Source: Clostridioides difficile (lineage in GTDB: Bacteria; Bacillota; Clostridia; Peptostreptococcales; Peptostreptococcaceae). From it: a stretch of DNA of 64,000 bases. Of this stretch, positions 55,788-64,000 are shown piece by piece. Position 1 is the stretch's first letter, and each line of letters opens with the position of its first letter. The position numbers were made by a program, and so were the translations under genes. The stretch spans positions 1-64,000 of the forward strand of contig JABBZI010000011.1 in NCBI GenBank assembly GCA_012955965.1, in the 5' to 3' direction. The notes beneath the pieces were generated by a model that was given only the letters and a program-made list of their open reading frames with translations, was not told where the DNA came from and made no database searches.

Positions 55788-57038
55788 CTATTCAGTTTTA
55801 GAATTATCATTTTTTACACCTATATGAGATGCTATTATAGTTATAATACTAAGTACTATAAATACCACAAATCCTCTTTTATATCCATCAACTACATTAT
55901 ATGAATTTACTTGCAAAGATACTGCTATAATTAAATTAATAATACCACTACCTATAAATTCGAAAGTATTAATGACACTAGTTGCCAGTCCAGAATAAAT
56001 TTCTTTATTTTTATACTTAGCATCATTAAAAACTTGTAGATGAGACATAACTATACATCCCATAATAAAAAATGCTATTGGTAAAAGCATTATTGGTGGT
56101 TTTACTTTGTATACCACTACAATTACAATCCATATAAACAAATCTATTATTGCTCCATATTTTATTATATTAAATTTACTGGATTTTATTTTGGCAAATA
56201 CAAAATCCATAATTATTGAACCAAATATAAATCCATATGTAAAAAATGATACTATAAATGCAGAAAAACTCTTACTAACTCCATAAACATCCATTATGTA
56301 TTTTACTCCCCATAGACTTGTAAACGCACTTGTCAGACCTACAAAGGAGAACATTATCATTGAATTATACCATGTTGATTTGTTCTTTGTAACAGACTTA
56401 ATTCCATCAACAATACTAATCTTCTCTGATTCTTCATGAGATTCGATATCTATATTGAATCCATATTCTTTTGGTGTATCTCTAACAATAATATACATAA
56501 AACATCCTATTACAACACCAATTATTCCTATCAATAAAAATGAATTTCTCCACCCAACAAATTCAGATAGAAACACAAGTGGAAAAGTAGCAAGAACTCC
56601 CCCTAAATTCCCTACAAAGGAAAATTTAGCTGTTGCCGAAGCAAACTCTGATTTATTAAACCATCTACCCTGAATTTTTAAAATACAAAGCAATATTACT
56701 GATGTTCCTGCCCCTACAACTATACGAGAAATATATGCTAACTCTATACTTTGAATCAATCCAAATAAAACAGAACCTAAACTTGCCATTATAATTCCAA
56801 GACTACTAATTTTTCTTGCTCCATATTTATCAATTAAGATTCCTGCAGGTATTTGCATAAAGGCATATGCATAGAGGCAAAAAGATGCTATATTTGAAAT
56901 TTGTATAGAATTAAAACCTAACTCATTTGATAAGTTATCTGAAACAACAGCAGTTGACATCCTTAAAAATAAGACTAAAATGAATGAAAATGTAATTATA
57001 CCCCAAACACTCCATTTAGCCTTTGTATAACTTTTCAT
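55788..57038 (-). CDS. Major facilitator superfamily transporter
   Basis: A 416-residue MFS transporter with twelve predicted membrane segments. The loop 2-3 motif reads IPAGILIDKYGARK (about 62-75), matching the family G-x-x-x-D-R/K-x-G-R motif, and the N-terminal Arg in FLRMSTAV is typical of the anion/oxalate-formate-like branch. The substrate is not identifiable. The ATG follows GAGGGAGAA. It has no operon partner. Confidence 0.85.
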   Translation of the reverse strand: MKSYTKAKWSVWGIITFSFILVLFLRMSTAVVSDNLSNELGFNSIQISNIASFCLYAYAFMQIPAGILIDKYGARKISSLGIIMASLGSVLFGLIQSIELAYISRIVVGAGTSVILLCILKIQGRWFNKSEFASATAKFSFVGNLGGVLATFPLVFLSEFVGWRNSFLLIGIIGVVIGCFMYIIVRDTPKEYGFNIDIESHEESEKISIVDGIKSVTKNKSTWYNSMIMFSFVGLTSAFTSLWGVKYIMDVYGVSKSFSAFIVSFFTYGFIFGSIIMDFVFAKIKSSKFNIIKYGAIIDLFIWIVIVVVYKVKPPIMLLPIAFFIMGCIVMSHLQVFNDAKYKNKEIYSGLATSVINTFEFIGSGIINLIIAVSLQVNSYNVVDGYKRGFVVFIVLSIITIIASHIGVKNDNSKTE

Positions 57039-57232
57039 ATTTTCTCCCTCAAATCTACATAACTTTAAATTTTCTTGATATACTCCATGAAATTCATACT
57101 TTCTAAATGATTATATCAAGTATACAACTATTTATTACAAATTTTAACATGTAGTCTCATTATACTACACATATACAGATTTAACTAGAAATAAAGTTTC
57201 ATTCTTGTTTTATATAAATTGACTCCTTAAAT

Positions 57233-57270
57233 AAAAAAAGCCATCTCTGAATATTACTCAAAAGATGGCT
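57233..57270 (-). terminator. Terminator after the GntR-ABC operon
   Basis: AGCCATCT/AGATGGCT stem (57239-57246 and 57263-57270) followed on the minus strand by seven Ts. Confidence 0.85.
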
Positions 57271-57284
57271 CTCTATAAAAATTT

Positions 57285-58049
57285 CTATTCTAAATTTAAT
57301 TTTTTATCTAATATATATTTTGTAGCGAAAAATAATATTACTACAACTGCAATACTGCCAAGTATTGCAAGTGCAAAATGAGGACTTTGATAAAAATGGT
57401 ATATCATATTTGTATCTTTATATGGTAAAATTTTTTCTATGGCATTTCCAACACTTGATATTACTATATTTATAGCTATAAAAGAAACAAATGCTACTAA
57501 ATTTCTATGCTTGTTAAATCTTGGTAATTGACCCATTGAAATTGACGTATATAATAACAAAATAAATGATGAATACGAAATAAGCATTGTTACTAAAAAT
57601 AACGCAACATCTAAAAAGTATTCAGAACCCTTTGTAAAAACAGAATTAAAAAAATCTAAAAATTCAGGTAAATGTATTCCAGAAGCACTAAAAAGCATAA
57701 GCATCCCAAATGTTAACATTGCAACTATAAAACTAAGTACAGCATATATAAGTGCTGTTATACATTTAGATAAGATAAGCGAACTAGTACTAACAGGAAG
57801 AGTAAACATTAAATACCCCTCATCACCCAAAAGATTTTTTCTAAATCTTTGAATTGTAACTACAATAGTTAAAACACCTAATGCCATGAAAAGACTCATC
57901 AATATCAGTATTCCTATTCCCTGTATTTGAAATATATCTGTGTTCATAAATATTCCATTGAATACAGCTACTGCCAATATAGCTATATATAATGGTATAA
58001 AAGTTCTTCCACTTGCCTTTAACTCATACTTTAATAATTTACCTAACAT
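57285..58049 (-). CDS. ABC-2 type permease of a YtrA-type operon
   Basis: A 254-residue membrane protein with six hydrophobic segments. MLGKLLKYELKASGRTFIPLY and LLGDEGYLMFTLPVSTSSLILSK resemble the permeases linked to YtrA-type GntR regulators. It starts inside the end of the ATPase gene (7-base overlap) with GGGAGGAA ahead. It works with the ATPase encoded just upstream; the exported compound is unknown, though such systems in Firmicutes respond to cell-wall antibiotics. Confidence 0.85.
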   Translation of the reverse strand: MLGKLLKYELKASGRTFIPLYIAILAVAVFNGIFMNTDIFQIQGIGILILMSLFMALGVLTIVVTIQRFRKNLLGDEGYLMFTLPVSTSSLILSKCITALIYAVLSFIVAMLTFGMLMLFSASGIHLPEFLDFFNSVFTKGSEYFLDVALFLVTMLISYSSFILLLYTSISMGQLPRFNKHRNLVAFVSFIAINIVISSVGNAIEKILPYKDTNMIYHFYQSPHFALAILGSIAVVVILFFATKYILDKKLNLE

Positions 58050-58768
58050 TTGAATTCCTCCCTAAATAATGCATCTATAGATTTTCCTTTTTCTTCTCTT
58101 ATTGTTTCAACATCTCCTTGTAATACTATTTCTCCCTTAGATATAAATATCACTTCATCACATATATTCTCTATTTCACTTATTAAGTGAGTAGCAATTA
58201 GTAAAGTACTATCTTCAGAATAATTTTTTAATATAGTCTTAAGTATATATGACCTTGCAGCTGGGTCAACACCACCAATAGGTTCATCCAAGATATATAT
58301 ACTGGCTTTTCTTGACATAACTAAGATAAGTTGAACCTTTTCTTTAGTTCCTTTAGACATTGTTTTTAACTTTTCATTTACATCAATATCCAAACTCTTA
58401 ATCATCTCATTTGCTCTTCTAACATCGAAGTCACTATAAAAATCATAGAAAAATTTGAGTAAATCCGATACCTTCATCCAATCATTTAAATAAGTTCTTT
58501 CTGGTAAATATGACACTATTTTCTTAGTATCTATTGATGGTTTCATTCCACTTATTACAATTTCACCATTATCAGGTTGTAATAATCCATTTATCAACTT
58601 AATCATTGTACTTTTGCCACTTCCATTAGGTCCTAATAATCCCACTATCTTCCCCTTTGGTATATTCAATTCAACATTTTTCAAAACCTTCTTAGTTCCA
58701 TAGCTTTTATTTACACCTTTAAATTCAACTATTCCATCTTGAGAAATATTATTTATATTTTTATCCAT
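58043..58768 (-). CDS. ABC transporter ATPase of a YtrA-type operon
   Basis: A 241-residue ATPase. Walker A GPNGSGKST, a signature that reads MSKGTKEKVQ instead of the usual LSGGQ, Walker B IYILDEPIGGVDP, and H-loop IATHLISEI. The altered signature is seen in other YtrB-like ATPases. The ATG follows GGAGAAT and lies one base after the regulator stop, so the three genes are translationally coupled. Confidence 0.92.
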   Translation of the reverse strand: MDKNINNISQDGIVEFKGVNKSYGTKKVLKNVELNIPKGKIVGLLGPNGSGKSTMIKLINGLLQPDNGEIVISGMKPSIDTKKIVSYLPERTYLNDWMKVSDLLKFFYDFYSDFDVRRANEMIKSLDIDVNEKLKTMSKGTKEKVQLILVMSRKASIYILDEPIGGVDPAARSYILKTILKNYSEDSTLLIATHLISEIENICDEVIFISKGEIVLQGDVETIREEKGKSIDALFREEFKC

Positions 58769-58769
58769 T

Positions 58770-59138
58770 TTATAATTCTCCTTTCAAATTTTCTGTAATA
58801 AGTTTTAGCATTTCATCTTTATCATACCCAAGTTTTTCTAAAGTCTCTTTTAATGTGTTTATCTCAACATTAGCTATCTCTGCTTTCATAGCTTTTATTT
58901 TTTCCTTATCATCTGTTACAAATCTTCCTTTAGTTCTTTGGCTATAAACTAATCCTTGTCTTTCAAGTTCTGTTAGAGCTTTTTGCATCGTGTTTGGATT
59001 TACTTCAGCATCTTCTGCAAGTGCCCTTACTGTTTCTAATTTAGATCCAATTTCAATCTCACCTGAAACTATTTTCAATTTTAAATGTTCTACTAATTGT
59101 ATATATATAGGTTTGTTATTATCAAGTTCCCATTCCAT
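58770..59138 (-). CDS. GntR-family regulator (YtrA subfamily)
   Basis: A 122-residue short GntR regulator. Residues 10-75 are the winged helix (PIYIQLVEHLKLKIVSGE, NPNTMQKALTELERQGLVYSQRTKGRFV). There is only a small C-terminal dimerisation tail and no ligand domain, as in YtrA. The ATG at 59138 is chosen because GGAGG lies seven bases before it; the ATG at 59144 is too close. It should repress its own operon through the palindrome that overlaps the promoter just upstream. Confidence 0.92.
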   Translation of the reverse strand: MEWELDNNKPIYIQLVEHLKLKIVSGEIEIGSKLETVRALAEDAEVNPNTMQKALTELERQGLVYSQRTKGRFVTDDKEKIKAMKAEIANVEINTLKETLEKLGYDKDEMLKLITENLKGEL

Positions 59139-59150
59139 ATTCATACCTCC

Positions 59151-59211
59151 TTATTATATTATTGTATTAATAACTTAATACAATAATATAATAATACAGC
59201 TTATATGTCAA
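59151..59211 (-). promoter_or_regulatory. GntR operator palindrome and promoter
   Basis: Bases 59151-59170 and 59175-59194 form perfect 20-base arms around a 4-base spacer. On the minus strand TTGACA (59206-59211) and TATTAT (59183-59188), spaced 17 bases, give a strong promoter whose -10 lies inside the palindrome. This is the expected autoregulatory site of the GntR protein. Confidence 0.82.
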
Positions 59212-59451
59212 TTACTTTTACATAAAATTATGAAAATATTTTTGTATATCTTTGTTCGTACTATACTTTTATAAAAATAGCTAGAATATATCTATAATCA
59301 AAACTATAGTCAGCTTATTTTAAAATACTATCTTCTTTCTATTCAAAGATTTATCAATTTACTTTTTAATTAGTATAATATCTTTATATTAATCTCCTTT
59401 TAATCTTAGTTAGATATTTTACTACCTTAGAAAGTATATAAAAAAGTTCAC

Positions 59452-59484
59452 AAAAAAATGAACACTATACTAGAGTTCATTTTT
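59452..59484 (-). terminator. Terminator after the second phosphodiesterase gene
   Basis: Perfect 10-bp arms (59454-59463 and 59475-59484) followed on the minus strand by T-residues. The rest of 59212-59451 is AT-rich and shows nothing else. Confidence 0.75.
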
Positions 59485-59520
59485 AATACAATTTATTAAA
59501 TTTATAAGATAAATTAAGTC

Positions 59521-61062
59521 CTATTTTATTGAGCTATACATAATCAATTTTTCAAATTCTTCAATTGGCATTGGTTTTCCAAACAAATATCCTTGTGCCA
59601 TATCACATTTTACTTCCTTTAAAAGCTCAAACTGTTCTTCTGTCTCAACGCCTTCTGATACCACTTTCATACCTAATTCTTTTGCCATTTCTACAACTTT
59701 GGTAACAATTATCTTACTTCTATTGCTATTATAAGTTTCCATAATAAATTTTTGGTCAAGCTTCAAAATATCCATAGGAATTTCTTTTAACATATTTAAA
59801 GATGAATAGCCTGAGCCAAAATCATCCATAGATATCAAAAATCCTATCTCTTTTAAATTATTCATTATATCAATTAAAATATCAAAATTATCAAATATAA
59901 TACTTTCTGTAAGTTCAAGTTCTATATATTTTGCAGGTATATCATATTTATCAATTATATTTTTATATGTTTCTATAAAATTATTGCAATATAAATGTAT
60001 CCTTGAAACATTAACTGAAATGGTAACTGGATTTATACCTGTATCAATCCATTTTCTAAGCTGTATACATATCTCTTCAAGTACATATAAATCTAAATTT
60101 ATCACAAAACCATTTTTTTCAAAAAATGGGATAAACTCATTTGGAGGTATTAAACCTTTATCAGAACTTTTCCATCGAACAAGTGCTTCTGAGCCTTGTA
60201 TTTCTCCTGTATTAAGTTCTATTTTAGGTTGCAAATGTACAATAAATTCTTTATTTTCTAAACTTGAAAACATTGTATTTTCCATCTCTTTTTCTTTTAT
60301 TTCTTGGTCATGAATCTTATTATCATAAAATGCATAAGAACTTTTATGTCCTCCTTTTGCCATTTTATGAGGTATATTAGCCCTATCTATAATTGAGTTA
60401 ATGTCTCTATCTTCTGAAAGTATAAAGTAGATTCCACAGCTCAAAACAAGTTTATACTTTTCCTCTTGATTATTATTAAATAAATCCAATTCTTCAAATA
60501 TATTATTTAATCTATTTGTTATATCTTTTTCTTCTGTATATCTCATAATTATAGTAAAATTATCAGCAGATATTCTTGCAAATATCTCATCTTCAAATAT
60601 ATTATTTTTAATAATCTTAGTTAAATTACGTAAAATTTCATTTCCAACTTCATATCCAAATAGGTCATTTATATATTTAAATTTATCAATATCTATGTAC
60701 AATAAAGCATATTTTTCTTGATTATTTTTGTATAATATTTTGTTAGCATCAATCACAAACTTATCCATAGTACTTGCCCCTGTAAGACTATCTGTATAAG
60801 CTATCTTTTGCAATTTAACTCTAAAATTTAATTTATCATATATTATATAGAGGATAAGTAGTACACATATTATAGTCATAATACATATTACCTGCAATGA
60901 ATATTCACTAATAAATTGATTATTAAACATAATAGATTCAAAGTTATTTAGGGAGTTGTTTTTATAAAATTCATTTAAAGAATAAACTGGTATTGTATGT
61001 GTAATTTGTAAAATTATACATATAAATAAAAAAAACATTAATTTTTTTTGTAAATCCCTCAT
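59521..61062 (-). CDS. pdcB: Membrane c-di-GMP phosphodiesterase under an invertible switch
   Basis: A 513-residue protein with two membrane segments (about 8-25 and 55-75), a degenerate GGDEF domain (about 85-245; the signature reads ISADNF), and an intact EAL domain (about 260-508) with EALVRW, PVTISVNVSR, ELELTES, SMDDFGSGYSS, ILKLDQ, VSEGVET and QGYLF. It should hydrolyse c-di-GMP, promoting motility over surface behaviour. The ATG follows GGGAGGAAA. The 263-base invertible segment upstream controls its transcription. It looks like CD1616/PdcB of C. difficile; the symbol rests on that recollection and on the switch. Confidence 0.88.
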   Translation of the reverse strand: MRDLQKKLMFFLFICIILQITHTIPVYSLNEFYKNNSLNNFESIMFNNQFISEYSLQVICIMTIICVLLILYIIYDKLNFRVKLQKIAYTDSLTGASTMDKFVIDANKILYKNNQEKYALLYIDIDKFKYINDLFGYEVGNEILRNLTKIIKNNIFEDEIFARISADNFTIIMRYTEEKDITNRLNNIFEELDLFNNNQEEKYKLVLSCGIYFILSEDRDINSIIDRANIPHKMAKGGHKSSYAFYDNKIHDQEIKEKEMENTMFSSLENKEFIVHLQPKIELNTGEIQGSEALVRWKSSDKGLIPPNEFIPFFEKNGFVINLDLYVLEEICIQLRKWIDTGINPVTISVNVSRIHLYCNNFIETYKNIIDKYDIPAKYIELELTESIIFDNFDILIDIMNNLKEIGFLISMDDFGSGYSSLNMLKEIPMDILKLDQKFIMETYNSNRSKIIVTKVVEMAKELGMKVVSEGVETEEQFELLKEVKCDMAQGYLFGKPMPIEEFEKLIMYSSIK

Positions 61063-61135
61063 AAAAATTTCCTCCCATTAAAACACCTCTATTTTATTAT
61101 AAACTGTTAGCAAATAAGCATATCCCAAAAGTTTC

Positions 61136-61398
61136 CATTTCTTGTAAAATGGATAGTTTATATTTATTTTAAATTCCATGAAATTTTTAGCTACTATAAT
61201 TATAGAATGTAGTATATTAGTTGTCTTAACTATTGATTTATACATTTCATATCGGTATAATATAAAATAAATTGGATTATTTTGGCATATAATTATTGAT
61301 AAAAGATGCTTGTTTTTCTTTGAATTATCTGAAAAGTTTTATTTTTATATTATAATTTTACTATTTTCTTTTTAAAACTATCCATTTTACAAGAAATG
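61136..61398. repeat. Invertible DNA switch (Cdi2-type)
   Basis: Perfect 24-bp inverted repeats at 61136-61159 and 61375-61398 enclose 215 bases, 73 bases upstream of the phosphodiesterase start. No transposase lies within. The size, repeat length and position match the site-specific invertible elements of C. difficile flipped by tyrosine recombinases such as RecV. Confidence 0.9.
61233..61261 (+). promoter_or_regulatory. Promoter inside the invertible segment, facing away from the gene
   Basis: TTGATT (61233-61238) and TATAAT (61256-61261) with a 17-base spacer on the plus strand. The phosphodiesterase is on the minus strand to the left, so in the sequenced orientation this promoter points away; inversion would aim it at the gene. 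No equally good promoter is seen on the minus strand of the segment. Confidence 0.75.
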
Positions 61399-61591
61399 AC
61401 TACTTTTTCCTAAAACATAGTATTTGCAACATATTCATACTTTATTTTTTCTATTTTTTCTTTCTATATTTATTTCGACAAACTAATTCTTAGATTTTAT
61501 ACCTAACTAAATTAAAAAATATATAATTTAAATTTTTTAATACCTCACATTATGATTGATTTTTTAACTATAAATCTCTAAAATTAAAATT

Positions 61592-61643
61592 CTTTATTAT
61601 TTCATTTATATAATGAAAATATTATATAAATGAAACAATAAAG
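61592..61643. repeat. 23-bp inverted repeat right of the switch
   Basis: Arms 61592-61614 and 61621-61643 match except for one base, around a 6-base loop. It would lie in the path of transcripts from the rightward-facing promoter in the invertible segment and could end or pause them, though its T-run is poor. The spacer 61399-61591 holds nothing else I can support. Confidence 0.5.
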
Positions 61644-61682
61644 AGTTTATATAATTGAAAGATAAAGAAAATATATAAAATA

Positions 61683-61720
61683 GCACTAAAGTATTTTATA
61701 TATAAGATACTTTAGTGCGA
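61683..61720 (-). terminator. Terminator after the NatB-CPBP gene
   Basis: Perfect 16-bp arms (61683-61698 and 61703-61718, GCACTAAAG core) with a 4-base loop and an A/T-rich T-containing tail on the minus strand. Confidence 0.82.
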
Positions 61721-61751
61721 ATCAATATTTTAATATATAGTAAACCTATAT

Positions 61752-63818
61752 TTAACTTTTTAAAGATTTTCTATACAAAATTCTTACTCCCAATACAACT
61801 AATATAAAACTTATTAAAATAATTAAAATAAATTTAAGTATATTTAAATTGGCAAAATCGACCTCAATAAATTTATATAGATTGGCTACATTTCCAGTTG
61901 TATAATGACTTACTACAATTGCTATACTGTTATTCAAAAAATGTAATAACATTGATACAAATATAGAACCAGATTTATATACACTATATGCAAATATAAT
62001 ACCCAGTATAGATGTTGGAATTATTCTTATAAAATCCATATGCATAATACCAAATAATACTCCACTACATATTATAGCCAACTTAACAGACCTCTTCTTA
62101 TCTTTTGATTTGCTAAATGAAGAAAATATAAATCCTCTAAAAAACATTTCTTCACATATCGCTGGTAATAAAGCTATTATTAGTAAATTTAATAAAAACT
62201 TATCTTTCATAAAAAGGGCTTCATTTAAACTTTCAGCAACTTCCATGTTTTGAGGAAACAAGAATAAAATTAGTTGTGTTATAATCATTATAAGAATATA
62301 TCCACCAATCCAAAGAACAATACTACCAAGTATGTGTTTTAACTTAGGAACTTTCAAGCTAAACACTTCTCTAAAATCAGCTTTAATATAGTATGCAAAT
62401 ATTAATGGTAATGAAATTATCATAAATTGTGTCATTATGATACCACCCATTCCAAATTTTATTTGTACTAAAGAACCAACATAAATTAAAAGTACTAATC
62501 CAACTGCGTATAAAATAATACCATCGCTTATAGTTGGTATAGAGCCTTTTTTTATATCACATCTTTTCTCTAAAAAAGAAAAACTTTTACTATTACCAAA
62601 AAGTATTTCCTCTGAATTGAACATCTTAGATAGTAATATGATTGCTAATATAACAAAAGCTATATTTGATGCTAGAACCAAAGCTATTAAATTTAAATCA
62701 CTTTTAAAAGACAATACGCTTTTTATAAGTAGTGATATATTTACCACAGGTATTACAGATGTTACCCTATCTAACACTATATTTGGTATCATAGAGACAT
62801 ATGATGGTATCATAATAATTAACATAAGAGGTGTTATGTAGTTTTGAGCATCTTTAAAACTTTTTGCTAGTGAACATACACACATACTAATTGCTGCCAC
62901 TACCATCGAAAACAGACATATACAAATTAAAGTAGTTATAATTGGTAAAATTAAATCTCCATAATTGAAATTTCCAAATCCAAATTGACTGCTAAGACCT
63001 CCACTAATTAAAATAAATGCCATGGTCAATCCCATAGATAAAATATTTAAAATTGCTGTTACTATTGCACTAAGAGAAACAGCCATATATTTTCCCATAA
63101 CTAATTCTAAATTTGATATTGGAAGCGTAAATAGAGTTTCTAATGTACCTCTTTCCTTTTCTCCAGCCATAACATCTATTGCTGGATATATTGAACCAAG
63201 CAAAACCCCTATTATCAATATGAATGGTAATATCTGCCCTAAAAAATAGCCTGCCACTTCTTCTGTCTTTGCAACATCTACAGTGTTATATGTTAAAGGC
63301 TCTAATGTAGATTGTATATCTAAACCTTTCTCAGATAATTTTTTTTCTATAGTAAGTCTTTTGTATTTATCTAAAACAGTTTCAATTCTCTTTACTGCAT
63401 TAGAAGAATTTTCTTGAGAAGAATTCATATATATTTTATAGCTTGTAGATGCTTGTTTTTCTTCTATCTTTATATAGGCATCAATTTTATTTTCTTCTAA
63501 TGACTTTTTATAATTATCAACATCAAGTATCCTTATCTTTCCTTTATCATTTGCATTTTCTTTTCTTTCAGTATCTTTGCCTAAATTATTTTCTTCAATC
63601 ATTGATACTAATACATTATTTGGTTTATTATCAAAAGCTATATTTATATCCTTGCTATTCATACTATTTGCAGACATATTCATTACCTGCATCATCAATA
63701 ACATAAGTAAAGGATACAAAAGAAGTGGTAAAACAATCATCATAAATAATGTCTTTTTATCTCTCAATATATCCAACATTTCTTTTTTAAATATGTATTT
63801 TACAATCTTACTTCTCAT
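61752..63818 (-). CDS. ABC-2 permease (NatB-like) fused to a CPBP intramembrane protease
   Basis: A 688-residue membrane protein. Residues 1-410 are an ABC-2/NatB-type permease: a first membrane helix (FMMIVLPLLLYPLLMLLMMQV), an extracytoplasmic domain, then helices with PAIDVMAGEKERGTLETLFTLPIS. Residues about 450-680 are a CPBP (Abi) intramembrane metalloprotease, with EEMFFRGF as the EExxxR motif, FGIMHMDF, and HFLNNSIA as the HxxxN motif. It follows the ATPase gene with no gap. In NatAB-like systems the pair exports sodium or amphipathic compounds; the fused protease suggests peptide processing or immunity. Function is inferred from domains. Confidence 0.88.
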   Translation of the reverse strand: MRSKIVKYIFKKEMLDILRDKKTLFMMIVLPLLLYPLLMLLMMQVMNMSANSMNSKDINIAFDNKPNNVLVSMIEENNLGKDTERKENANDKGKIRILDVDNYKKSLEENKIDAYIKIEEKQASTSYKIYMNSSQENSSNAVKRIETVLDKYKRLTIEKKLSEKGLDIQSTLEPLTYNTVDVAKTEEVAGYFLGQILPFILIIGVLLGSIYPAIDVMAGEKERGTLETLFTLPISNLELVMGKYMAVSLSAIVTAILNILSMGLTMAFILISGGLSSQFGFGNFNYGDLILPIITTLICICLFSMVVAAISMCVCSLAKSFKDAQNYITPLMLIIMIPSYVSMIPNIVLDRVTSVIPVVNISLLIKSVLSFKSDLNLIALVLASNIAFVILAIILLSKMFNSEEILFGNSKSFSFLEKRCDIKKGSIPTISDGIILYAVGLVLLIYVGSLVQIKFGMGGIIMTQFMIISLPLIFAYYIKADFREVFSLKVPKLKHILGSIVLWIGGYILIMIITQLILFLFPQNMEVAESLNEALFMKDKFLLNLLIIALLPAICEEMFFRGFIFSSFSKSKDKKRSVKLAIICSGVLFGIMHMDFIRIIPTSILGIIFAYSVYKSGSIFVSMLLHFLNNSIAIVVSHYTTGNVANLYKFIEVDFANLNILKFILIILISFILVVLGVRILYRKSLKS

Positions 63819-64000
63819 CTAAACTTCCTCCTTTCTAGCAAGTTTTATAAATACGTCTCTCAAGTTATTTACTCCAGATTCCTCTTTTAAACTCTCTGGT
63901 GTTCCTGATGCAATTATTTTTCCATTGTGAATCATAAAAATCTTATCACATAAGGTTTCTGCTTCCTCCATATAATGAGTTGAATACAGAACAGTTTTTC
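63819..64000 (-). CDS. ABC transporter ATPase (NatA-like), C-terminal end only
   Basis: The last 60 or so codons of an ABC ATPase run off the right edge of the window. The visible part reads STHYMEEAETLCDKIFMIHNGKI, the H-loop and following region, and then a short tail ending KEEV and a TAG directly before the permease ATG. Its start and Walker motifs lie outside. It is the partner of the NatB-CPBP permease. Confidence 0.9.
   Translation of the reverse strand, partial: KTVLYSTHYMEEAETLCDKIFMIHNGKIIASGTPESLKEESGVNNLRDVFIKLARKEEV

Noticed and set aside
61136-61398. Inverted repeats read as ends of a small insertion sequence or MITE
   Set aside because: The position upstream of a phosphodiesterase, a promoter inside and known C. 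difficile switches fit an invertible element better; no target duplication is seen flanking the repeats.

Overview
The window is about 64 kb of a low-GC Firmicute chromosome, almost certainly Clostridioides difficile or a very close relative. The clues are the fused gcvT-gcvPA gene behind a glycine riboswitch, the four-domain flavodiiron/rubredoxin/reductase protein, a signal-peptide-bearing superoxide dismutase, strong AGGAGG ribosome sites, AT-rich spacers, and a c-di-GMP phosphodiesterase preceded by a recombinase-type invertible promoter segment (as recalled, the Cdi2 switch upstream of CD1616/pdcB). No identity was checked against a database.

Layout. 1-3000: a folded inverted-repeat element, a lone tyrosine integrase, short direct repeats, and guanine deaminase. 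3200-9420 (minus): a response regulator/histidine kinase pair followed by an ABC exporter, one of whose permeases carries an M1-type peptidase domain. 9700-12500: ppnP and a CtpE-like P-type ATPase. 12900-17170 (minus): the glycine cleavage genes gcvTPA and gcvPB under a glycine riboswitch. 17650-23460: a PhnB-like protein, tRNA-Leu(UAG), an NhaC-family transporter under a lysine riboswitch, lipoate ligase, an orphan metQ under a SAM riboswitch, and a solitary TerA-like protein. 23500-29600 (minus): an EAL phosphodiesterase and a Fur-box-controlled siderophore ABC operon of the yclNOPQ type. 29700-32725: a dipeptidase and a DUF819 membrane protein, divergent from an XRE-cupin regulator, with a 34-bp perfect palindrome between them.

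32841-44591 (minus) is one long Ter stress operon: three TerD paralogues, a Ca2+-type P-ATPase, YceG, TelA, a CitE-like lyase, two phosphoribosyltransferase-type proteins and a HAD phosphatase. Divergent from it is the most unusual gene of the window, a partial YceG-like domain fused to an HtrA/trypsin-like protease with an intact catalytic triad (44922-46358). 46479-53388 holds an asparagine synthetase whose nucleophile Cys2 is replaced by Asp, sodA, a YdjM-like membrane hydrolase, a VTT-domain protein and the NADH:O2 reductase flavodiiron protein. 53496-57038 has a PepSY lipoprotein, a decayed fragment of the same integrase found at 291, an MscS channel and an MFS transporter. 57285-59138 is a YtrA-type GntR/ABC operon with a 44-base operator palindrome over its promoter. 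59521-61398 is the second EAL phosphodiesterase with its invertible switch, here with the visible promoter facing away from the gene. The window ends in a NatAB-like ABC exporter whose permease is fused to a CPBP protease domain.

Common themes are metabolite-sensing RNAs (glycine, lysine, SAM), envelope and metal stress (Ter, ABC exporters, P-ATPases, Fur), oxygen defence (SOD, flavodiiron protein) and c-di-GMP turnover by two phosphodiesterases with degenerate GGDEF domains.
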